Source of the DNA: Calliopum simillimum
Lineage: Eukaryota > Arthropoda > Insecta > Diptera > Lauxaniidae
NCBI GenBank assembly: GCA_951812925.1
Contig: OX638368.1
Span: 128,239,309 to 128,303,308, forward strand
DNA length: 64,000 nucleotides
Direction of reading: 5' to 3'
A program made the position numbers and the translations under genes. Shown here one piece after another: positions 36,901 through 48,900 of this stretch; the first letter of the stretch is position 1, and every line of letters starts with the position of its first letter. The notes under the pieces are model-generated. The model was not told where the DNA came from. It saw only the letters and a program-made list of their open reading frames with translations, and did no database searches.

Positions 36901-39900
36901 ATTAGACAATTTGAAGGAAGCAATCGCTCAGAAGCGACTGGCTTTGGCCGATATAAGAGGAGTTTTCTTTCATCAGGATAACGTCAGGCCACACACGTCA
37001 TCATCAGAAGCTCTGAGAGTTCGGTTGGGAGGTTCTTATGGATCCACCATATAGTCCGGACATAGCACCAAGTGATTACTACCTATTTCTGTCTATGGCG
37101 AACGATTTTGCTGTTGAAAAATTCGCTTCAAGAGAGGTTTGCGAAAATTGGTTACTACAGTTTTTTAATCATAAGAATCAGGGTTTCTATGGAAAAGGTA
37201 AAACGAAATTACCTTCAAAATGGCAGAAAATTATCGAACAAAATGGCGCATATATGACCTAGATCGGATCATTATATGTATATACTAAATAAACGCTTCA
37301 ATTTCATACAAAAATAATGGATTATTTTTTACTACTCCTCATATGTGGAAGAATGTCGTCAGGGTTGGGCCACTTTTTTGACTATCCGCTGGATCTTTTT
37401 TATATATTTTAATATTACCAAATTATTTGTCTTATTTGAAAGTTTAGACCCTTATCTGTAACATATCTTTAGGACAACTCGCTGCGATTTTGGAAAAAAA
37501 AGTAATTGACGAAACTAAAAAAAAAAACTAGTCAGGGTTGGGCCACCACCAAATATCAATGAAATATGTACTAAAATAGTGTGTAATGAATATGTATGAA
37601 ACTTTTTATTGTTTTTCATGCGATTATACAAAATTTCAATGAGAAATCTCCATAAGAACATTAATCTGAATCGCAATTTGGGCATACATAAGTAGTAACT
37701 TTTTGTGAGATGGCTTGTTACTGAACAACTAACAAACAAGCCGCAAGTATTCGTCAACAAATGCTTAAGGCGTATACTAAAGGTTTGGTGGCCTCGCACT
37801 ATATCAAATGCCGAGCTACATCAAAAATGCAAACAGAAGACTATAGCAAACGAGATCATGCTGCGCAAATGGGGATGGATTGGTCACACTCTCCGGAAAC
37901 CACACAGCGAAGTTTGTCGCCAGGCCCTTGAGTGAAATCCGCAAGGCAGTAGGGGACGTGGTAGACCCAAAACCAACTGGAAAAGGTCGTTGGAAAAGGA
38001 AATCCAAGAATCGGGAAAATCGTGGCAAGAGATCAAAGTCATCGCAAGGGATCGTGACAAATGGAGAGATTTCATATTGGCCCTATGCTCCTACTAGGAG
38101 TTAAAGGAGAATACATACATAAGTACATACAACTTTTTGTGAGATTGACGCACTTCAAGTGCATGTCTCGCTTGCATTCAACGCATGCGATTGAATTGTT
38201 TCGATTCAGTTTCGCGGGCATCGGTTCCAAGCGTATAATGCAGAAGTCTTTTTTCAGAGGGCGACCTCGTTAAGCAGGTGTTGTTTCTGCGTTCGATTTC
38301 TTCACGTCCAATTTCGGACGCTTTTTTGGCGTTTTCGAAGCATCGCACATCTGTTGCTTTTCACGTAACTCTTCGTGGTTCTCTGGGGAGGATAAGACTG
38401 TTCTTTTCATCGGGCGGCGCTCCCGATTAGATTTCACTGTTGGCGCGGCCGCTTGCAGAGGCCCGACCAATAACATCATCATAGAAAGGGTGGTCTCATG
38501 TTCTGAGTTCCGAAAATCCGATTGAGTAATGTTATTTTACTGATTCGAAATAAAAATTGAAGTGGCCCAACCCTGACTACACGAGTGACCCAACCCTGAC
38601 GACAAGCGTGTTTTTCGATCGCTCAATACTACATGCGAACAGGTTAGGGAATCGAACTTTCCCTTTGGGTACATATGAATGGTTCACCCCCTAATGGATA
38701 TGTATACTTACTTTTGAGGTGGCATTGTTCTTTTCCAAGATTTGAGTCGTTCTTCACTGCTACTACAAAATTTTTTGAACTATCGAAAACAACTCGAAGG
38801 CGTAAAAATGCTTAAAAAAGTTTTCTGGCATCGAGAACAATAATTGGACGCTATAATACAGATGGCAGCACGTGTAATAAACGAGAAATAGCGGTGGCCC
38901 AACCCAGACGACATTCCCTTAAGCAAATGTTATTTTCTTTCCATGAAAAATATGTTTGAAGATCTGGAAGTAGGCCATATGTAGAGCGTATCTTTAATCT
39001 GTGCTTATGGATTGATTTCATTTAAAATATAGATTAAGAAAATCGGTCAAAATTACTGACAATTGCGTGAAGCAGTAACGGCCTATTTGCGTATTTTAAC
39101 CGCACCCCTAAAATTTTCCGAAAAAAACACAAAATTTTTAAAGTGAAAATACTTTGATTGCCATATACTGTTTTTAAAGTGGGACAACCGAAGGCTTCAT
39201 AGTTAAAACGAAGATTATCTAGGCATACAAAAGGAAAAGAATCGATAGTGGACTATCAACAAGCTTTAATTGATTCAATTCTAGGGACACTCGAAGGTTT
39301 TCGAAGATCACTCAAAACGAAGAATATCTAGGTATGCTGGAAAGTAAACATCTATTGCGGAGTACGACCAAGCTGTATTTGAGTCATTTTCAGAGACACT
39401 CGAAGGTTCCCGAAGGCTTCATAGTCAAAACGAAGAATATCAAGATATACTAGATGGAAAACATCTACGGCGAAGTATTAACCAGCTTTACTTGACTCAT
39501 GTCCTGGTACACCCAAAGATTTCCGAAAGTTACCCGAAGGTTCATAATCAAAACGAAGAAAATCTAGATATACAAGAGTGAAAACATTTATGGCGTACTA
39601 TGAACAAGCTTTAACTGATTCATTTCCTGGGACACCCGAAAGCTTCATAGTCAAAACGAAAAATATCTAGATATTTAATTGATACCAAATATATATGTCA
39701 TATACTTCACGTGTACTAAATTACACGCGTATTTTTTATTTTTTTTGCTTATTGGTTTTGGCCTCAAACGAAACCACCAATAAAATTTCAGCGAAAGTGG
39801 GATCAATTCAAATTTTGTTATGCTAGACATGCTTTTATAAAAAAATGAAAAGTTCAACCTTGGAAATTTCTTTTATCAATATGTACGTCATGTAATTTTA

Positions 39901-42900
39901 TTAAAAATCTCCATAGCTTCTTTTTTTTTATATTCCATACATCTTTCATTTAAATATTGACTGACTTCTTTGTAACTTATGCCAATAACCATTAGATCCC
40001 GTGCTGATTGAACGCATTTACGCACAATCACAAAAACTCCACGAACGTCTGCAGCAGACGCACAATAACCTTAACGCCATACTTACCAGCATACGGCGTT
40101 GGAGTCAGGATCCATTACATCAACGCAGTCTTTATGGGCGCAATTTACTTGATTTGCGCCACCAGCAGGAACGTTTGCGCCAACGCCTACAGCAGTGCGA
40201 AGAAACAAAGATGCTCATCAATCGGCTGTTGATTGCGAATTTCTGTTTGTTCTTTAATTATGATGAGGAACGCTTTGATATCTATGCTCGTGATTTGAGC
40301 GTGCAGGAGGTAAGAACGCATTCGTTGCCTTGAATATTATCCAATGAATATTTTTTGTATCTGTTTTTCTTTTATTTTTTATTAGTTCTTGCGCGAATTT
40401 CCAGATGAGCAACGTCGGCAATACAACAAATATTTGGCAAATGTTGATGCGTTGATTTGTCAAGAAGTGCGTCAGTCAATGAAAATAAGGTTTAGTGCTT
40501 TGAGAAATTTTGATTAAGCGCTGAAATTACATTCAAAGAAACCAATCTAAGAAATTTAAATTTCAATATATTTTCATTAAAATCATCGAATCGATACATT
40601 CGCATGGAATAAATTCCATGTTGAGTTTAAATAACATTTCAGTTCATCAAATTTCAATTGAAGAATCATCAAAACGCATATCTCCTCAAAGAAAGAGCAC
40701 ACCACACACTCTTTAAAAGAATTTAATATCACCTGCATGTGTCGCTAAACTGCACTATCATTACAATCGTCATCATCATCATCATCAACATTCATCATCA
40801 TCATCAGCAACACCATCGCATGCAAAGCAACTTAATTTTCAATTCAATCCAACTCAAAATCAACTTAACCAAAATAAACTTTTTCTTTTTTTCCACTCCT
40901 CTCTACCCTTCCCACCGCTCTGAAACATCTTCTTCTTCTATGTCACTCCCATTTTGTAGTTTACAGTATTTGCACAATGAAATGACACCCGCTATACACG
41001 CGACTAACAACAAAATAGCTGCCACGCCCAATTCTGAAGCAAGCGCCCACATGCCGACGTCACCAAAATTGCCACTTTTCGAAGTGCAACTGGAGTTGGC
41101 GGAAACGGAAATACGTTTCTCGCCATCATTCGACTCGAGTGTAGAAAATAATTTTCAACAAATTGTCGTGCAACTGTTGGAAGATGTGCGCCAGACATGC
41201 AACTGCATGCCACGCATTGTGGTAGACGTTGAGGAGCAGCAATTGGCGGAGTATGGTGAAGAAGATATGCACCTGTCAGAAGAAGTGGGAGCTGCTACAG
41301 TTGATGTAGTAAAGCAGCGAGCAGCGAGAAGAAAAACGTCAACAACAACAACGACGATGTCGACAGTTGTGAAGGCTGCAAACGGTGAGTTAAATTTTCA
41401 AATAACATTTGCACAAGTAATGGCTTTCCTTACTTTCTGCAAGCTTCTTCCTTTTTGTTAGATTTTATTTAATTCATGTTTTTCTTCTTGTTACTGTTGT
41501 TGCTGTTTTACGCTATAGCAATGCGCGAATTGGATAAACTGCATGCAAGTCTGGAAGCTTCACTTGCAGACACCATGATGGCAGCGCGTCTTTATGCTGC
41601 GAAATTTAACGCATTCAAATATTTGTGGACTCAGCGTCAGGAGGATGTACTACGTGCAAGTCTGGCTGATGTACGTGCGAGTCAGTTGACAACACAGCAA
41701 GGATATGCCATCATGGAAACGTTTAAAAAGGAAGTAAGTGAAATTTACTGTCAGCGTTGTTAAGAATGCTGGCAAGTAGGGTACTGAGCTATTTAAAATG
41801 ACGTTATGTAGATGGAGCAAATCGAAGAGATTGATGCTTTGAGTTTTAAAGCATACTTGAATGAAATCTTCAATCTATCAATATTTTAATTAAATTATCT
41901 GTAAATAATTTTACATAAAAGTTAACAGTTTAACATACAAGAAAAAAGTTCGGTTTTCAACGCCCATTTTTTAAGTTTATCTGATCTTATCTGATTTTTA
42001 ATATTTCCATAATAAATTATGAAAATAAAACTTTATTATTTATTTTTATTCAATAGCGAAGTCGGTTAAGGCGGTTTGAATTTTAAATAATTTTCATAAA
42101 TTGCATAAACTTGAATTAAAAAAAAAAAATTTTTCCAACATTTCGTCACTCTACGTTCCACCATTCTCCGTTGCATCATTCTCCGTTGCATCATTCTCCG
42201 TTTCATCATTCTCCGTCGTTTTTTTTTAACATTTAATCATTCTCCGTTTAGTAATCCTCCACCTGCTTTTTTTTGTATTTAAATCATTTATTGAAAAAAA
42301 AAAATTAGTCTCGAAACGCTTAAATAATCTTTTAAAAATCCAAAATAAATTTTTAGGGTTGCCACTTGATAATTTTCAAAAAGTCTTATATAATTCTTAC
42401 TTTTTTTACTAAATTTAAATTTTTGGTTTCAGAAACGCTCAGATAAACTTTTTCTACTTTTTTTACAAGACTTTCAGTGCTGCCACCCGGTTTTTTTTTT
42501 TTTTTTTTTGTTGGTTTCACTTTTTTTTAAATAACTGGTTTATTATTGAAAAAAAAAAAATCAAATTTATTTATTTATTTATTCAGATTTAAAATAAATT
42601 TTGGAAAACAACCAAGTGGCAACCTTAAAAATTTATATTGGATTTTACAAAAGAATATTTATGCATTTTGGGACAAAAAACAAAAAAAAAAAACAGGTTG
42701 AGGGTTACTTAACAGAGAATGATTAAATGTTTAAAAAAAAAATACGGAGAATGATGAAACGGAGAATGACGAAATGTTGCAAAAACAGTAATATCACAAT
42801 GAAAATAGCAAAAAAAAACATATAAACTAATAAAAAATAAAAAAATTGGTGGGGACAAAAAAGGCATGTTTTGGTACATTTTTTGGAGATTGACCCATAT

Positions 42901-45900
42901 ACTGATATATTTCATATTAGTTTTAAAAACACTCTATCTTACTACGAAAATGCTGCCTGAAAACTTCATAGTTGACTTTTGGCTAAAATTACTTGAGAAC
43001 TGAGATTTGTTTTTCAATTTATGTTCTTAGAACATCTTTTGATTGCGGCATGAGTCAGTTCAGGAACTGCTTGGCATAATTCAGCTTTTATTTTCCATAA
43101 ATAAAATGGGAAAAAGTTTTTATTTCAAATTGAATTTTTAATTTACGCAAAAATTGTAAAAGAGAATTCATTTCGACTGTTTTGTGTGCAACAAAACACA
43201 CGTAACGGACCTAAATCGGACCGAAATCGTCATGCCAAAAAAAAAAAACGTAAGTAGCCTGAAATCCCTCACTGTGATGAAGCATAAAATAAAATTGAAT
43301 GACCCTGACCACAGCTGATACAAGTGTTGTAGTACCCTTTGCATTGGTCAGTGATGAAGTCTTAATTTATAAAATCTCCACAGTTCGAGACGTAAATAAA
43401 AGAGCAACACATGCTGGAAAATAACAAACGTATACCATGGTTTTATGTATGTATGAAAACTAGGGTGGTCTCCAATCACACAGTCCTGCGATGAAAAAAA
43501 GTATAAGATCACAGTGATTTTTATAGATTATTGTTCGCTGCATCCGAATATGACCTCCGATTTGCTCCATCACGTCTGAGATTCGAGATATCCTTGATTT
43601 AAAGTGCAAAAAACAATTTTTTTGGACATATGGCGTACATCCTGATAGTAGTTTAATTCACTATTGACAGCGGCATTGAATAGCCCTGAGCTTCTTCTTT
43701 AAAACATACTTTTAATTTTTCCAATTGAATCATTAGTTTCTGAGATATCATTCATTGAAGTAAAGGTATACAAATTGAATATAGTCCTTTTCAGAGATTA
43801 GCATTACCTTTACTTCAAATGATGATATTTTGGAAACTAATTATTCAATTGAAAAAGTTAAAAATATTCTTTAAAGAGGAACTTAGGGCTATTCAATAGT
43901 GTCAGGATGTACTCCATATGTCTGAAAAAAAACGTTTCTTGCACTTTAAATCAAGACTAACTCGGATCTCAGACGTAATGGAGCAACTCGGAGGTTATAT
44001 TCAGATTCAGCGATCAAAAATCTATAAAAGTTACCTACTCTCATTTCATAGGAATTAAGGAAAAACTGATTGAAAAAAAATCTATTTCATATAGTAAAGC
44101 TTTTTTGAAGTGTTTGATTTAATTTTAGGAAACAAAAAGGCGATAAAATTGTCTCCTTATTAATTGAAAGTACTTATTGAAGACAGACTTAAACAATCGT
44201 AACATGGTTTGGACCGAGAAACATATTGTAGAAAAATCAATGTGTATGTTTTAAATACTCCAAAAAAAAAGTTTCAGTTTGTATTGTGGACCACCCTAGT
44301 GTGCACTGAACACACATACATGACAGCATGTGCATAGTTAAAGCTAATAATTCTTCCCATAGGCATTTTTTAGCTTTAGTTATAAATGTGAATAAATCTC
44401 GGCTAACGAAAAACTTTTGCCTCGCCTAAATGGCTCAAATTAAAGGTTAAGACACACTGGAGAATTCCCATACAGAGCCAAGGGCGGCATTACTATACTG
44501 GAGTACCACAGCGGCGAGAGGTCGGAAGTAACAAGAAATTAAAGGCATTCGCATACGTAAACCAAGTCAGTGAAATTGAAAATTGGTCTACACCGAAAAT
44601 ATGCCAGATGCTCCATTTTTGTTGGTCAATTGGAAAACATAAATATCAGTTCTTTTTTCCTTATTTTATCCCCCTTTTTTTTGGATATGTGGATTCTGCG
44701 AAAACATTTATATGTGCACAGCCCAACGAGAAAATGTGTCACTCTACGATTAAAACAGTTGTATCTCTTTTCACCATAAAGAATCGTTCGATTTGTGCCC
44801 ATCACCATTTGAATTTGTGCACGGTTATACAAAAAGGATCACGATTATTCAATCGTGAAAATTCGAATGAAATGTATAGGCAAAACAAACAAAAAATACG
44901 CTAGGAAAACTTGCAGACCAAATTATAAAAAAACGATCAACCCGGTTCAAAAAGCTGGCGGTTTGGAAATGAATTTATAGTTGTAGAAAATTCTTTATTA
45001 TACCCTACACCCATGGTATAGGAGGATGATATTGTTTGATGAAAATTTTATTCCACCAAAGAATTCCTTCGGTGATTGGAAGAGCTAGAGTCAAAGGGAG
45101 CTCAATCTGATAAAAAGGGTGAATTCGTACCATTTCATACTTTAACTCACTGGTTTTCACGATGGTATGAGCAGGTGCATTATCTTGATGGAATATGGTT
45201 TCTTTTATAATATTGTATCGAATTTTTTTTTTTTAATTTTCCCTCCAATTGCTCCAAAAGATTACAATAACAAACTTAGTTTATTCTATAAATGTCTTCA
45301 AATTTTTAATTCTTCTATTACTTATGGTTGCTGGAATCATTGCCGCATTTTCTCGTTGGGACATTAAACATGCTAGTTCGAGGAGTACTTTTGTTAATAT
45401 GTGTGTGTGTTAAATATGTGTGAACGGCCTCATAGCAATTTTCATTGGCCATTTAGAAATCTGCGTTAACTGAAATTCTCACATATTGTACATATTTTTA
45501 TTGCATACTTTTAGCCAAAGTTCTTTTTGGTCATGGTGGGAAACACTTTTGTGAGGCTCTTACTGCTTTTTGGTTTAAGTTTGTGGCATAGATATGTTTA
45601 TGTATAAATTTTTTGTAAGCCACACGCACCGCAATCAGTTAAAAAATACATTTGAATCAGATTTTTTTTACATTTAATTAATTCAATAGCGGAGATAGGT
45701 TGAGATTACTAAAATCAAAGTCTGGCTAATTTCAACAGCCCTGTGATTTTTCTATTTTACAGTATTTGAGATTTTGTTTCCCAAGTATTATGTCAAATAT
45801 GTAAGATACTAATAGTACAGATTCGATATTTTAAAAAAAGTGAAAATTCACGACCCCTAGGATAGGTTAGCGAGGGAGGTAGCAGTTGCTTTCATAACTT

Positions 45901-48900
45901 AGGCCGCGATTGGGCCCATTGTATACCCAATATAAAACTTCGTTGTTAACCTATTTGAATTATTTCGAAATTTCTATAAACTCCAAAATGGATTTGGGAC
46001 TCTTTTGAGCGATATTTTCAAGAGAGTCGAAAAAATTACTTTCGAATACCTTATAACGTCGGTTAGCCAACGCAGGGCATTCACAAAAGAAATAAAAAAT
46101 GGACTCTTCGACATCAGGATCTTTACAGCTTCTACAAAGATCTCCTACGTCGGTAAGCCCCAACATTGAGGCGTGCCTACCAATAAAGTAGTGCCCTGTT
46201 ATGACACCAATTAAAGTTCTGAGGGTTTGCGTGTCTAATGAGATAATTTTTCGTGTTCTATTTGCGTCATAAAGTGGCCATACCGCCCTCGACGTAGAAC
46301 ATGTTGTTAAGTTAGATCATCTAAAATTAGTCCATAAAATACATTTTGTGTAAATATTGGCTCTAATTAATGCAAGTGGTTTCATAATATAGGTATCGGA
46401 AATTGTGTCAGTTGAAGATCCTTTCCTAGTAAGTACGTCAGCATTCTCATTGCCAATGAAATTGCTGTGTCCAGGAACCCAACATATTGCAAGATTACAT
46501 AGGAGCCCTACTTCACATAGGGCTTTTCAGCAATCTAAGACTAAGCTAGGCTTAGTGGTGTTGGAACTAAAAGCCTTAATGGCTGCCTGGCTATCAACGT
46601 AAATGACAAAAGTGTCATTGCGATCATAAATTTTTAGTTTGATAGTTTGGCGTGCTTTCCAGACACCAGAATTTTCGCTTGAAAGACTCTGCAGTAGCGA
46701 GGTAGAGCTAAATATTCGCTGCTACACATATCTTTAGAAAAAACCCCAGCACCATTACCAGACTCCATTTTTGAGCCATCAGTGTATATTCCCTTGGAAT
46801 TCACAATTGGAGTTCAACCACTTCTTTCAGGTATTTTTACTTGAAAGTTGGTTGAGAACATGAGAGAAGGAGTGATGTAATCAGTTCCACTATCAATATC
46901 GCAGCCAGGGAATTGTGCAAAAATACTACCATGGCCATAAGGTTTTGAAGTCCAGACGCCAGATTCCTTTAACGTGATAGCAATTTTTGCTGCAACTTCT
47001 TTAGCGTAAATATCAAGAGGCTCTAAACGAAGCAAAACATCGAGAGCAGCACAGGGCACAGTATTAACAGCTCCGCTAACTCCTATACCTGCCATTCTTT
47101 GAATTTTTGATACGATTGCTAAAAAGGTTTGCTTGCTTAAGGCAAGAATTCCGTAGGTCAGAATTGGTCATATGATGGCCTTATACATTTGCAAAACTAC
47201 TTTTAGTTTAAGGCTCCAAGATTTATTAAATATTCTTTTGCATGTGTAAAAAGCAACGCATGCCTTTCGTGCCGTTTCTTCTATATTCATCTTCCAAGAC
47301 AATTTTCTATCGAGGATAACGCCTAGATTTTTGGCACTTTCCTTAGGAATCAAACGACCGTTATTAAGAGTCGGATGCCGAAAATTTGGTATTTTGTGTT
47401 TATTCGTGAACAGCACAAGATCCGTTTTTTGAGCATTAATGCACAGCCCACACTTTGCGGTCCACAATATAAGTCACTTAAAATATTTAAGTCACGTCCT
47501 GACACAAGCACCACCCTGTGGTGTACCCATTGATACCGATCTTATAAGGAGAAGTCCTCCTAATTCACACGAAATTATCCTGTTTAGGAGAATGTTTTTA
47601 ACAATAAGAAAAACATAAGAAAAAAATATTGTTGAAAGCTCCTCCTACGTCTATCAATAAATTCTTTATAAAAGAGTGATTTTTCAATGACACTTATTTG
47701 GAAAGTGCATATCTTAAAGTAAGTATGAGTCCTTCGGAGGCTCAGTCCATGTTTCATTCGGACATTTAAAACTGCCCAAAGAAGACGATTCTTTAGTAAG
47801 AATTCTCCTAAATCTGCCTGATTAGTTGACACACCCTATAGAACTACAAAGATCACACCATGATATACGATTCGCAATTCCGACGGTTTTTTTAAAGGCA
47901 GACTTACTATGTAAGTCGACCAATCTTCCAAAGAACCATTTTTTCGTGCTATATTAAAAAGCATTCTTGCATTGGTACAACTGGTCTAAAAATTTTATTC
48001 CACCAATTTTTCGAATTTTACGCAATCTTCTGAACTGCTCTGCCCTGAATACTTTTGACATTTATCTGAATATGTCATATTAACGTCAATTTTTTTGTTT
48101 TTGTAGCATACTTTTATGTGTTGCAAAGACTTCGAATTTTTATGATTTTCATATGCTCTTCATACAGCCTAAAATTATGCAAAAAAAAATTTTAAGTTTA
48201 CTTTTGTTGTTTTGTTTATTTAAATATCTTTTTATACCCTACACCCAGGGTATATTCACTTTGTCCTTCCGTTTGTAACGCAGAGAAGGAGGCGTGGTAG
48301 ATATAGAAAAGTATATTTATTCTTGATCAGCGTCATCTCCTGAGTCGATATAGCCATGTCCGTCTGTCTGGCTGGCTGGCTGGCTGGCTGTGTGTGGAAA
48401 TACATTTTTTGGGAAAACTAAGCAAGATAATACAATGAAATTTGATACACAGCCTCCGTCGTCAAAGTTAGTTTGGGGGATTGAAAATGAGCGAAATCGA
48501 TCAACGGACACGCCTACCGCCCATACAAAAAATATCTTCAAAATGCAAATTTTGGAGTATTTTTCACAAAAATGAAACCAAAATACACACAAATACTACG
48601 AATTGTCAGCAAAAGCTCCGAGCAAAAACTGGTCGAATTAGGACAAGAGGGCGTGGCACCTCTCATAAAAGCAAAAGATTTGACTCAGACACTAAAAACT
48701 ATAAATGCAAGCTTTAAGCAAAAACTGGATAGAATCGGACAAGAGGGCGTGGCTCCTCCCATATAAGCAAAAGCTTCAAGACGCTTTTCTGAAAACATTT
48801 TTTTAGATAATCCAACCAAATTTCACTTATATACTAAGAACTATAAATGCAAACTCTGAGAAAAATCTGGGTGAATACGGAGGGCGTGGCACCTGCCATA

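Larger units (their letters stand above)
35243..39995 (+). other. Intron 8 (4.75 kb)
   Basis: Contains a degenerate mariner (36099-37341), a TIR element with a nested RTE fragment (37351-38916) and a 103-123 bp minisatellite (about 39190-39680). 35243-36098 and 39680-39995 show nothing recognisable. Confidence 0.85.

Noticed and set aside
36284..37262. Active mariner transposase
   Set aside because: Several frameshifts break the reading frame.
39190..39680. CRISPR-like array
   Set aside because: Units are diverged, spacing varies, the host is a fly; it is a minisatellite.
44450..44560. Small GC-richer island in intron 12
   Set aside because: No coding, RNA or repeat structure could be recognised in it.
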